From positions 62,001-126,000 of the forward strand of contig JAFQVM010000005.1 of assembly GCA_017407995.1 (NCBI GenBank): 64,000 nt of DNA, read 5' to 3'. The notes below the pieces were generated by a model. The model made no database searches and had not been told where the DNA came from. It saw only the letters and a list, made by a program, of their open reading frames with translations. This DNA comes from Clostridia bacterium (GTDB lineage: Bacteria > Bacillota > Clostridia > Oscillospirales > Acutalibacteraceae). Position 1 is the stretch's first letter; every line of letters starts with the position of its first letter. Below, one piece after another: positions 1 to 7,742 of this stretch. Made by a program: the position numbers and the translations under genes.

Positions 1-832
1 GTCCTGCCTTTATACCTTGGCTTCTTGCCTCACGGACAGCTGCCTTTGCAACACGTGCAGATGCACCGTATGCTACTACGATATACTCTGCATCCTCTGT
101 CATATAGCTTTCGCTCATAGCCTCTTTTTCTTCGATAACAGCATATCTCTCAAAACGCTCTTTTACAAGGCGCTCAAGGTCTGCAGCCTGAAGGTAAAGA
201 GAGTTTACAATATTATGTTTACGTCCGCCCTTATGACCGTTTGCTGCCCACGGTTTCTCAACATTTGAACCGCCGCTGCCCTCACCTATTGCTACGGGCT
301 CCATCATCTGACCGAGCATACCGTCAGCAAGAATCATTGCGGGCATACGATACTCATCAGCCTTATCGAAAGCGTGACCCACAAGGTCAACCATCTCCTG
401 AACAGAACTGGGTGCAAAAACGAGAACATGTAAATCGCCGTGACCGGGTGCCTTTGTAGCCTGCCAATAGTCAGCCTGTGAGGGCTGAATACCGCCAAGT
501 CCGGGGCCGCCACGCTGGACGTTGATAATAACAGCGGGAAGGTCTGAACCTGCCATATAGGAGATTCCTTCTGTTTTAAGGCTGATTCCGGGTGAAGATG
601 AAGAAGTCATAGCTCTGACACCTGCTGATGCTGCACCAAGAACCATATTTACTGCTGCAATCTCACTCTCAGCCTGAAGATATGTGCCGCCTATTTTAGG
701 CATCACCTTTGACATATATGCCGCAAGCTCTGTCTGCGGGGTTATCGGGTAACCGAAGAAGTGGCGGCAACCTGCTCTTATTGCAGCCTCTGCCAGTGCC
801 TCGTTACCTTTCATAAGTACTCTCTCGGACAC
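1..832 (-). CDS. vorB: 2-oxoacid:ferredoxin oxidoreductase alpha subunit (VorB type), 3' end outside window
   Basis: Catalytic alpha subunit of a thiamine-diphosphate 2-oxoacid:ferredoxin oxidoreductase, converting branched-chain or other 2-oxoacids plus CoA into acyl-CoA, CO2 and reduced ferredoxin in the cytoplasm. The reading frame, translated by me from the minus strand, opens with a GTG at 832 preceded by AAAGGTGAGG, and contains the family signatures FFGYPITPQTEL near residue 24, QAESEIAAVNM, and TSSSSPGISLKTEG. It runs off the left edge after about 277 residues. It follows the small ferredoxin gene by 19 bases in the same operon, the usual delta-alpha order. The VorB versus KorA distinction is from general resemblance; substrate is inferred. 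Confidence 0.88.
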   Translation of the reverse strand, partial: MSERVLMKGNEALAEAAIRAGCRHFFGYPITPQTELAAYMSKVMPKIGGTYLQAESEIAAVNMVLGAASAGVRAMTSSSSPGISLKTEGISYMAGSDLPAVIINVQRGGPGLGGIQPSQADYWQATKAPGHGDLHVLVFAPSSVQEMVDLVGHAFDKADEYRMPAMILADGMLGQMMEPVAIGEGSGGSNVEKPWAANGHKGGRKHNIVNSLYLQAADLERLVKERFERYAVIEEKEAMSESYMTEDAEYIVVAYGASARVAKAAVREARSQGIKAG

Positions 833-851
833 TTTTAACACCTCACCTTTC

Positions 852-1058
852 TTATCTCTCTACTGTTATTGCGCAATCGGGACACATAATAGCACATGCT
901 GCGCAGCCGATGCATTTATCGGGGTCTGTTACACTTGCCGGATGGTAACCCTTTAGGTTAATGTTATCCTTGGCAAGGCTGATAATATGTTTCGGGCACG
1001 CTGTTGTGCAAAGTTCACAGCCTTTGCAGGTGTTTTCATCAATTATGACTTTTGCCAT
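852..1058 (-). CDS. 2[4Fe-4S] ferredoxin subunit of the 2-oxoacid oxidoreductase
   Basis: A 68-residue ferredoxin with two complete [4Fe-4S] motifs, CKGCELCTTACP near residue 11 and CIGCAACAIMCP near residue 49. It corresponds to the small delta (VorD/KorD) subunit that carries electrons from the thiamine-diphosphate centre to free ferredoxin. It lies directly upstream of the alpha subunit gene (19-base gap), which fixes its role. Length and Cys spacing are normal for the family. Confidence 0.9.
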   Translation of the reverse strand: MAKVIIDENTCKGCELCTTACPKHIISLAKDNINLKGYHPASVTDPDKCIGCAACAIMCPDCAITVER

Positions 1059-1088
1059 ATCTATATCCTCCTGTTATGTTAAAATACT

Positions 1089-1751
1089 TTAATTATCCCA
1101 CGGCAACCTTACAACAACATCAACAGGATAAAGGTTATCCACCCTGTCGCCTATCTCGTCACAAACCGCCTTGGGTGCGGTGGTCATCAGTAACGGTAAT
1201 CCTGTCACCTTTGAAACCGCCTTGGCATACGGTACTGAATCTATTACATCCTGTGCCGTGGTCTGAGGACCGAGATGTGAATTGTTGACAAGTGCTGTCG
1301 CCTTAAGTCTGCATGCCGTCTCTATCTCGCCGAGCAGAGATGCCGCTTCATCAGGCTCAGAAATGAACTTACGGTTGCGGTTTATAACATAAAGCATGTC
1401 ATAGCCGCTCTCGTTGAATCGCTGTGCAAAACGCCCCAGAGCTGTTGCTCCGACATCGTCGCCGCCGACATCGACTATCACCCTGCCCATGCTCTCATCA
1501 AAAATCGAAAACATTCGGGCAGTCAACGCAGGTGCATCGACAGTCGTTCCCTCAAGATTCTGGGCGATAACATTGATTCCCTGCTTTTCAAGAACCTCTG
1601 TATAATCAACCGTTCTGAAATACGGGTTTACAATGTCAAGGTCGACGAGCGTTATCTTTTCGCCGCTTTTTGCCGCCTCAAGCGCCATGTTGAGCGCAAG
1701 GTTGGTCTTGCCGCTGCCGTAATGCCCGCAGATAAGAGTTATCCTTTTCAC
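1089..1751 (-). CDS. ParA/MinD-like P-loop ATPase next to the oxidoreductase operon
   Basis: A 220-residue cytoplasmic P-loop NTPase of the SIMIBI class. It starts with a GTG and shows a Walker A CGHYGSGKTN near residue 8, a switch-like VDLDIVNPYFR near residue 36, and a hydrophobic strand ending in DVGGDDVGA near residue 94 (Walker B-like). It is not next to a parB or min partner; instead it heads the ferredoxin oxidoreductase genes with only 30 bases between, suggesting a part in assembly or regulation of that complex. I recall such ATPases beside clostridial kor/vor operons, but no function is established that I know of. The ATPase call is firm, the role open. Confidence 0.75.
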   Translation of the reverse strand: MKRITLICGHYGSGKTNLALNMALEAAKSGEKITLVDLDIVNPYFRTVDYTEVLEKQGINVIAQNLEGTTVDAPALTARMFSIFDESMGRVIVDVGGDDVGATALGRFAQRFNESGYDMLYVINRNRKFISEPDEAASLLGEIETACRLKATALVNNSHLGPQTTAQDVIDSVPYAKAVSKVTGLPLLMTTAPKAVCDEIGDRVDNLYPVDVVVRLPWDN

Positions 1752-1798
1752 CTTGTCACCGCCTTGAGTTCACTTCTTTTGTTGAATATATACAAGTG

Positions 1799-1827
1799 AT
1801 TATAGCACTATTTGTAGCAACTTACAA
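1799..1827 (-). promoter_or_regulatory. sigma-A promoter for the ATPase-ferredoxin-vorB operon
   Basis: On the minus strand TTGTAA (1827-1822) and TATAAT (1804-1799) are separated by exactly 17 bases, 48 bases upstream of the GTG start. Confidence 0.75.
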
Positions 1828-1907
1828 CATTTTTTGACCAATTTACTATGAGAAATGAGCGTCCAAAAAATGCCTCATTTTGTGCATTTTTTACCCTTTA
1901 GACGTAA

Positions 1908-1941
1908 AATGACCCGTATGACATAAATCATACGGGTCATT
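1908..1941 (-). terminator. hairpin terminator after ispH-rpsA
   Basis: A perfect 13-bp inverted repeat, AATGACCCGTATG with its complement and an 8-base loop, ends 11 bases beyond the stop codon of the fusion gene. On the minus strand it is followed by a short T run (TTTTACG). Confidence 0.7.
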
Positions 1942-1951
1942 ACAATCTAAA

Positions 1952-4060
1952 TTATTCTGCTGCTTCCTCAGTTGCCTCTTCAGCAACCTCTTCAACAGCC
2001 TCTTCTGCTGCTTCCTCTGCAACAGGCTCGATGAGAGCTCTGATTGAAAGGCTGACACGCTTCTTGTCAAAATCAATACCGATTACCTTGACCTGAACCT
2101 TGTCGCCTACCTTGAGAACATCAGCGGGCTTCTCGATGCGGCGGTCAGCTATCTGAGAAATATGGATAAGACCATCAATTCCGGGGATAACCTTTGCGAA
2201 TGCACCAAAGTCTGTAAGGCTTACAACCTCTGCCTCGATAACTGTTCCCTCAGGATAGTTCTTGCGAAGAATCTCCCACGGATTATCCTCGTCTTTTCTG
2301 TAGCCGAGAGAAATCTTTTTCTTCTCAGTATCAAGAGCCTTGATGTAAACATCAATCTCGTCACCGACATTGAGAACTTCTGACGGATGCTTAATACGCT
2401 TCCATGAAAGCTCTGAGATGTGAGCCATACCGTCTACTCCGCCGATATCAACGAATGCACCGTATGCTGTAAGAGACTTAACTGTTCCGCTGTACTTCTG
2501 GCCGACTTCAGCCTGTGCCCAGAATGCTTCCTCAGCAGCCTTTCTGCTATCCTTAAGAACTGCACGGATTGAACCGACTGCTCTTCTCTTAAAGCGGTTA
2601 ACCTCGATTATACGGAACTGGACATTCTTTCTCAAAAGGTCGTCCAGAGGTTCGTTACGTGATGCTGTTGCAAGAGAACCGGGAATAAACACACGAACGC
2701 CGTTTGTCACAGCGATAACGCCGCCCTTTACAATATCTGTTACAACACCGTCAAATACCTTATCGCTATCAGCGGCATCAACGATATCGCTCCATGCTTT
2801 CATAGCATCGCAACGGCGCTTTGAGAGCATTACTGTTCCCTCAACATCGTTTGTCTTCATGATGATAAGGTCAATCTCATCACCGATTTTGAGCTCTTTC
2901 TTCGGGTCAGCTGCAGGGTCTGCGCTGTACTCATCCATAGGTATGTAGCCGGCATGCTTTCTGCCGATATCAACCTGAATCTCTGTGGGTGAGAAGCCCA
3001 TTACGATTCCCTTGACCTTCTGGTCAGTGCTCATGCTCTTGAGCGACTCTTCGAGAGCCTCCGAGAAATCCTGCTCATCTGAGTTTGAAGGCACCTCCTC
3101 CACCGGCTGTGCGGACGGCGCTCCTTCTGCGAGCTCAACGGCAGCCGCATCTTCAGCGACATCGGTCTTCTGCTCAGCTACGCCTTCCTCAAGCTCAATA
3201 GATTGTTCGTTTAAAATTTCGGACATGTTACAAAGTACCTCCTTTATTATACGTGCAGGAGTGGATGCTCCTGCGGTAACACCGACAAAACTGCAGTCTG
3301 AAAAATCAATATTTTTTAATTCAGACGCACGCTCCACAAGATAGGTTTTGCAGTTCTTCTCACATACCGCTTTGAGCTTTGCAGTGTTCGAGCTTGTCTG
3401 CCCGCCGATAATAATCATCATATCGGCTCGCTTGGAAAGCTCCGTTGCCTCGCTCTGCCTGTCCTGGGTAGCATTACATATTGTATCAAAAACATTTGCA
3501 TTTGTACATAGTAATTTTATTATTTTTGAAGATTCAGCCCATTCTTTTACGCTGAAAGTGGTCTGAGATACCACTGTTATTTTCTTTTTGAGAAACTCAG
3601 GGTGTTCTTCAAGGATTTTTTTCAGCTCATCTGAGTTTCTGAAGGTATAACATTTACCAACACAATAGCCCATTATGCCTATCACTTCAGGATGGCCGCT
3701 GTCACCAGCTATGAGAACAGGTATATCCTCTGAAGAGTTTTCGCTGACTATCTTATGAATCTTTTTGACAAACGGACAAGTTGCATCACAAATTTTTGCA
3801 CCGGTACTCTCAAGGTCGTCCAAAACAGACTTGCTCACCCCATGAGTTCTAACTATAACTATTGAATCCGCCTGTGCCTGCGAAGGTTCATCAAGAACTT
3901 TTACGCCACGGCTCTCAAGGTCCTCTATAACTATCGGATTATGTATTAATGGACCGAAAGTTGCAACCTTTTCGCCTGAATCAACAAGCCCATATGTCAT
4001 CTCAACGGCTCTGTTAACTCCGAAACAAAAACCTGCTGTTTTAGCAACCTCAATCTTCAT
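1952..4060 (-). CDS. ispH-rpsA: IspH-ribosomal protein S1 fusion
   Basis: A 702-residue fusion. Residues 1 to about 285 are IspH, the 4Fe-4S enzyme of the MEP isoprenoid pathway that reduces HMBPP to IPP/DMAPP; cluster cysteines are Cys12 (AGFCFG), Cys95 (DATCPF) and the Cys in ICNATQDRQ near residue 197. An acidic linker follows, then four S1 RNA-binding repeats (starting near residues 350, 435, 520 and 605) and a Glu/Ala-rich tail. The fusion is well known in Clostridia. The start used here is the ATG at 4060, which has AAAAAGG before it and overlaps plsC by 11 bases; seven extra upstream codons are possible but lack a ribosome site. Confidence 0.95.
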   Translation of the reverse strand: MKIEVAKTAGFCFGVNRAVEMTYGLVDSGEKVATFGPLIHNPIVIEDLESRGVKVLDEPSQAQADSIVIVRTHGVSKSVLDDLESTGAKICDATCPFVKKIHKIVSENSSEDIPVLIAGDSGHPEVIGIMGYCVGKCYTFRNSDELKKILEEHPEFLKKKITVVSQTTFSVKEWAESSKIIKLLCTNANVFDTICNATQDRQSEATELSKRADMMIIIGGQTSSNTAKLKAVCEKNCKTYLVERASELKNIDFSDCSFVGVTAGASTPARIIKEVLCNMSEILNEQSIELEEGVAEQKTDVAEDAAAVELAEGAPSAQPVEEVPSNSDEQDFSEALEESLKSMSTDQKVKGIVMGFSPTEIQVDIGRKHAGYIPMDEYSADPAADPKKELKIGDEIDLIIMKTNDVEGTVMLSKRRCDAMKAWSDIVDAADSDKVFDGVVTDIVKGGVIAVTNGVRVFIPGSLATASRNEPLDDLLRKNVQFRIIEVNRFKRRAVGSIRAVLKDSRKAAEEAFWAQAEVGQKYSGTVKSLTAYGAFVDIGGVDGMAHISELSWKRIKHPSEVLNVGDEIDVYIKALDTEKKKISLGYRKDEDNPWEILRKNYPEGTVIEAEVVSLTDFGAFAKVIPGIDGLIHISQIADRRIEKPADVLKVGDKVQVKVIGIDFDKKRVSLSIRALIEPVAEEAAEEAVEEVAEEATEEAAE

Positions 4061-4709
4061 GACCTTTTTCAAGCAGTTCACCTATCTTACTCATAATATA
4101 CTTTGATGCTTCTTTAAGGTCGCTTATCGTTGCTTCTTCGGGAATGTTAAGCTCCTCATAAGGGATAACCTCACCGAAACGAATTGTCATCTTCTTGCCA
4201 AGCTTGCTGGGACCCTCAAAATATATAGAAACCGGAAGCACATCTGCTTTTGTAGCTTTAGCAATAAGAGCTACACCGGACTTTGGGGGAAGCATCTGGC
4301 CGGTCTTAGACCTTGTTCCCTCAGGGAAAATTCCGAGAACCTTGCCTTCTTCAACAAGTTTAATAGCGTAGTTCACAGAACTCTGGTCCGAATGTCCTCT
4401 GTTTATCGGAAATGCGTTACAATGACGCCAAAACCACGAAATAAGCGGATTAATCATAAAGAGTTCAAGCTTTGCCATATAGTGAATCTTTCTCACCTTA
4501 GCTGCAGCGATAAGACCGGGGTCATATGCATTTCGGTGGTTAGAAGCAATAATAAGACTTCCTGTTTTAGGAACATTTTCAAGGCCTATATACTTTGCCT
4601 TAAAAAGTATCTTGGGAAGATAACGAAAAACTGTGACCATTACGTCATAGAATTTTCTATCCCTGGTGTTGTTGTAATCAAATGCTTTTCCTTTAATTCT
4701 CGGTTTCAT
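4050..4709 (-). CDS. plsC: 1-acyl-sn-glycerol-3-phosphate acyltransferase
   Basis: Membrane-associated acyltransferase that makes phosphatidic acid from lysophosphatidic acid. It shows the catalytic HX4D motif as NHRNAYDPG near residue 56 and the FPEGTRS motif near residue 128, both required for acyl transfer, at the usual PlsC length (219 residues). Its ATG overlaps the cmk stop codon by one base and its 3' end overlaps the ispH-rpsA start, so the three are translationally coupled. The order cmk-plsC-ispH-rpsA is typical for Clostridia. Confidence 0.93.
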   Translation of the reverse strand: MKPRIKGKAFDYNNTRDRKFYDVMVTVFRYLPKILFKAKYIGLENVPKTGSLIIASNHRNAYDPGLIAAAKVRKIHYMAKLELFMINPLISWFWRHCNAFPINRGHSDQSSVNYAIKLVEEGKVLGIFPEGTRSKTGQMLPPKSGVALIAKATKADVLPVSIYFEGPSKLGKKMTIRFGEVIPYEELNIPEEATISDLKEASKYIMSKIGELLEKGHED

Positions 4710-5374
4710 CAGAGCTTCTCCTTAATCACACTTAATATTTTCTCCACAGATTCCTCCAGGCTGATTCCCGTTGTATCCACAATTACCGAATCCTCAGCAG
4801 GTTTGAGCGGTGCAACAGCCCGATGTGAATCATTATAATCCCTTTGCTTCATTTCTGCAAGCACATTTTCATATTCAACAGCTTCGCCTTTTTCTATAAG
4901 TTCCTTATAGCGGCGCTGCGCACGCTCTTCAGGCGATGCGGTAAGGAATATCTTGACCTGTGCGTGCGGCAAAACAACCGTTCCGATATCTCTGCCGTCC
5001 ATAATGCAGTCATTTCGTTTTGCAATATCCTGCTGCAATCCGAACAAAAACTCTCTGACCGCAGGGACTGCCGAAACCGCCGATGCTGCCATAGACGCCT
5101 CGGGAGTTCTTATAAGCGATGAGACATTCTCACCGTTTAACAAAACTGCCTGCTCGCCGTTTTCATATTTTAAATCAACAGAAATTCCGTTGAGGGATTC
5201 CTTAATGCTCTCAGGGTCGCCTATATCTGCACCCGTTCTCATGGCATTGAGACCTACCGCACGGTACAACGCTCCTGTGTCTACATATATGAACCCAAGT
5301 TCTTTTGCGGCGCTCTTTGAAATCGTGCTTTTGCCCGCTCCGGCAGGACCGTCGATTGCTACATTGATTGACAT
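4709..5374 (-). CDS. cmk: cytidylate kinase
   Basis: CMP/dCMP kinase of pyrimidine nucleotide metabolism. The P-loop GPAGAGKSTIS is near residue 9, and DGRDIGTVVLP (the conserved Cmk signature) and RAQRRYKEL follow in the expected order over 221 residues. It lies 35 bases after the flavoprotein gene and is joined to plsC by a one-base stop/start overlap. Confidence 0.95.
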   Translation of the reverse strand: MSINVAIDGPAGAGKSTISKSAAKELGFIYVDTGALYRAVGLNAMRTGADIGDPESIKESLNGISVDLKYENGEQAVLLNGENVSSLIRTPEASMAASAVSAVPAVREFLFGLQQDIAKRNDCIMDGRDIGTVVLPHAQVKIFLTASPEERAQRRYKELIEKGEAVEYENVLAEMKQRDYNDSHRAVAPLKPAEDSVIVDTTGISLEESVEKILSVIKEKL

Positions 5375-5409
5375 TTATATCTTCCTTTCGTTCTGCTTAT
5401 TTTAAAACC

Positions 5410-6648
5410 TTAAACACCTGAGGCACTTTCGCCCGCAAGATGCCCCGTAGAAAAAGCTATCTGAAGATTGTATCCGCCCGTATAGGCGTCTACATCTATC
5501 ACTTCACCTGCAAAGTAAAGCCCGTCAACAAGCTTTGAACGCATAGTTTTCGGGTCTATCTCCGCAACCTTAACTCCGCCCGATGTTATGACTGCTTCAT
5601 CTATAGGACGGAAATCGGTCACGGTAAGCTCAAGATGTTTTAAAAGTGACACAAGCTTTGCACGCTGTTCCTTTGTAACCTGGTTTACCTTTGTACTCAT
5701 AGGTATGCCCGAAAGCGAAACTATTACAGGCACTAATTTTTTCGGAAGCAAGAAGTTGAGCGCATTTATAAAATTGCGGTTGACATTCTCCGAAAAATCA
5801 CGCAGCACACGAGCATCAAGTTGCTCGGCTGTAAGAGCGGGCTTCAAATCTATATATATTTTATACTTGCCCCTTTTCATGTCACGCATATGGGAACTCG
5901 CACTCAAAATCATCGGTCCCGATACTCCGAAATGAGTAAACAGCATCTCACCGAAATCGGAATATATCTTTTTATGCTTTTCGGTATCCTCAACGGTTAT
6001 CGCAACATTACGAAGCGACAGACCCTGCAATCTTGTACAGAAGCCCTCGTGCACCTCAAGCGGTACAAGCGATGGCTTTGGCTCAACAATCGTATGTCCT
6101 GCCTGTTCGGCAAGCTTATATCCGTCTCCTGTCGAGCCTGTCAGCGGATATGACTTTCCGCCTGTTGCAATTATAACGCTGTCGGCATAGATGTCCTCAC
6201 CCTCAAACGTATGCACACCCGCAACACGGCCGTCATCTATTATCAGACTTTCCGCTCTGCCCTTAACTATCTCAACACCCGCTCGTTTAACAAAAAAGAA
6301 CAATGCATCGACTATATCAGATGCCTTATCCGATTGAGGAAACACTCTGTTTCCACGTTCAGTCTTGAGCGGAACACGCATACTTTCAAAAAAATCAATC
6401 GTATCCGACGGCATGAAGCGAGAAAATGCGCTGTAAAGAAATCTGCCGTTTACGGGAACTGCCGCTATAAGGTCATTTAACTGTGTACAATTATTTGTAA
6501 CATTGCATCTGCCCTTACCCGTAACCATAACCTTACGGCCGACTTTTTCATTTCGCTCCAGCAATATAACTTCACTGCAGTTTTTCGCCGCTGTGCCCGC
6601 AGCCATAAGACCTGCTGCACCGCCGCCTATAACAAGCACTTTGGACAT
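5410..6648 (-). CDS. HI0933-family FAD-dependent oxidoreductase
   Basis: A 412-residue flavoprotein of the HI0933/YhiN family. The N-terminal dinucleotide-binding motif GGGAAGLMAAG and the family hallmark GRKVMVTGKGRCNVTN are both present, as is the C-terminal FAD motif with GLYFAGEVIDVDAYTGGYN. The family is cytoplasmic and widespread in Firmicutes, often beside cmk as here, but its physiological substrate is not settled. Length and motif order are normal. Confidence 0.85.
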   Translation of the reverse strand: MSKVLVIGGGAAGLMAAGTAAKNCSEVILLERNEKVGRKVMVTGKGRCNVTNNCTQLNDLIAAVPVNGRFLYSAFSRFMPSDTIDFFESMRVPLKTERGNRVFPQSDKASDIVDALFFFVKRAGVEIVKGRAESLIIDDGRVAGVHTFEGEDIYADSVIIATGGKSYPLTGSTGDGYKLAEQAGHTIVEPKPSLVPLEVHEGFCTRLQGLSLRNVAITVEDTEKHKKIYSDFGEMLFTHFGVSGPMILSASSHMRDMKRGKYKIYIDLKPALTAEQLDARVLRDFSENVNRNFINALNFLLPKKLVPVIVSLSGIPMSTKVNQVTKEQRAKLVSLLKHLELTVTDFRPIDEAVITSGGVKVAEIDPKTMRSKLVDGLYFAGEVIDVDAYTGGYNLQIAFSTGHLAGESASGV

Positions 6649-6687
6649 AACTTTCCCCTTTCACATTAATTATGTAACACCATAGGG

Positions 6688-7554
6688 CTATTCGTCCTCG
6701 TGCGTCTGATATATCTGATATTCATCCCATATATTTTCGAGAATATTGAGATTATTATACACTTCTTCGCTCCTGCCCTTTGCCGCCGCTGCTATAAGAG
6801 CATTAATAAGGCTCAATGGCGCAACAAGAGAGTCTACAAATGACACCATGTTGCTGCGTGCAAGAAGAAGATGCGTTGCAAAATTCGCTATCGGTGAATT
6901 CTCACTGTCGGTTATGGAAATTACCGTAGCTCCCCTGTCCGAAATAAACTGGAGCATATTTATAGTTTGCTTAGAATAGCGTGGAAAACTTATTGCAATG
7001 CACACGTCCTCCGAATTTATTCTGAAAGCCTGCTCAAAAGATTCACCTGTGCCTGTCGGTTCGATAAGGGTGACATGGTCATAGACAAAATTCAGATAAA
7101 ATGCCGCAAAGCTTGCAAGCGAAGCTGAGCTCCTGACACCGAGCACATAGATATGCCTTGCCTTGTTTATAGCCTCAACACTCGCATTAAAGGCCTCACG
7201 TGAAGTCTGTTCACGGGTTGCTTTTATGGTTTCGATATCCGACGCAAAAGAACGCTCCAGAATATCGCCGCCGCTGACGTTTGCTCCCGCAACCTCCATA
7301 CGCTGGACACTTGTAAGCCTGTTTTTGACTACCTCCTGCAGATTCTTCTGAAGTTCGGGATATCCATCATAGCCAAGCTCTGTCGCAAAGCGAACAACGG
7401 TGGATTCACTTACTCCTACCTTATTGCCGAGTTTTGCAGCTGTCATAAAAGCTGCCTTATCATAATTCTTAGTAATATAATCAGCAATCTTTTTATGTCC
7501 TTTAGAAAGAGAAGAATATCGCTTCTCTATTTTTGCAAGCAACTGATTTGTCAT
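6688..7554 (-). CDS. RpiR/MurR-family transcriptional regulator
   Basis: A 288-residue sugar-phosphate-responsive regulator: an N-terminal RpiR helix-turn-helix domain (residues 1-77, with VGVSESTVVRFATELGYDGY) and a C-terminal SIS domain with VLGVRSSASLASF. The start is the ATG at 7554, which follows GGTAGGAGGTG; the longer frame has no ribosome site. It is divergent from the GH95 fucosidase gene, and the shared intergenic region has a perfect 12-bp inverted repeat overlapping the -35 box of one promoter and lying next to the -35 box of the other. It is therefore the likely local regulator of the glycosidase operon and of itself; the effector is unknown. Confidence 0.88.
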   Translation of the reverse strand: MTNQLLAKIEKRYSSLSKGHKKIADYITKNYDKAAFMTAAKLGNKVGVSESTVVRFATELGYDGYPELQKNLQEVVKNRLTSVQRMEVAGANVSGGDILERSFASDIETIKATREQTSREAFNASVEAINKARHIYVLGVRSSASLASFAAFYLNFVYDHVTLIEPTGTGESFEQAFRINSEDVCIAISFPRYSKQTINMLQFISDRGATVISITDSENSPIANFATHLLLARSNMVSFVDSLVAPLSLINALIAAAAKGRSEEVYNNLNILENIWDEYQIYQTHEDE

Positions 7555-7598
7555 CACGCACCTCCTACCGTTAAATAAGAAACTATTTCCAAATGATG

Positions 7599-7628
7599 AT
7601 TTTATCACAACCAAAATGCAAAATGCAA
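7599..7628 (-). promoter_or_regulatory. probable promoter of the rpiR-type gene
   Basis: Minus-strand TTGCAT (7628-7623) and TAAAAT (7604-7599) with an 18-base spacer. The -35 hexamer lies inside the left arm of the inverted repeat 7618-7629. Confidence 0.5.
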
Positions 7629-7667
7629 GTAAAAGAGACAACTTTTGCAAGGTTTCTTGCATTTTGC
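7618..7667. promoter_or_regulatory. candidate operator: perfect 12-bp inverted repeat between divergent promoters
   Basis: GCAAAATGCAAG (7618-7629) and its exact complement CTTGCATTTTGC (7656-7667) are separated by 26 bases. Extra partial copies of the TGCAA core lie at 7617-7621 and 7646-7650. The arms lie at the -35 box of the leftward promoter and 8 bases before the -35 box of the rightward one. Confidence 0.6.
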
Positions 7668-7675
7668 TAAAAACA

Positions 7676-7704
7676 TTGACTTAGAGCCTTTTAATAATTA
7701 TAAT
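7676..7704 (+). promoter_or_regulatory. sigma-A promoter of the GH95 operon
   Basis: TTGACT and TATAAT with a 17-base spacer, 38 bases before the ATG, which is preceded by AAAGGAG. Confidence 0.8.
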
Positions 7705-7742
7705 TAACTAAAATTAAAAACTGCTGAAAAGGAGTTATTTTT

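Noticed and set aside
1..459. Small plus-strand ORFs at the left edge
   Set aside because: They are antisense to vorB, whose reading frame on the minus strand is continuous and has clear family motifs.
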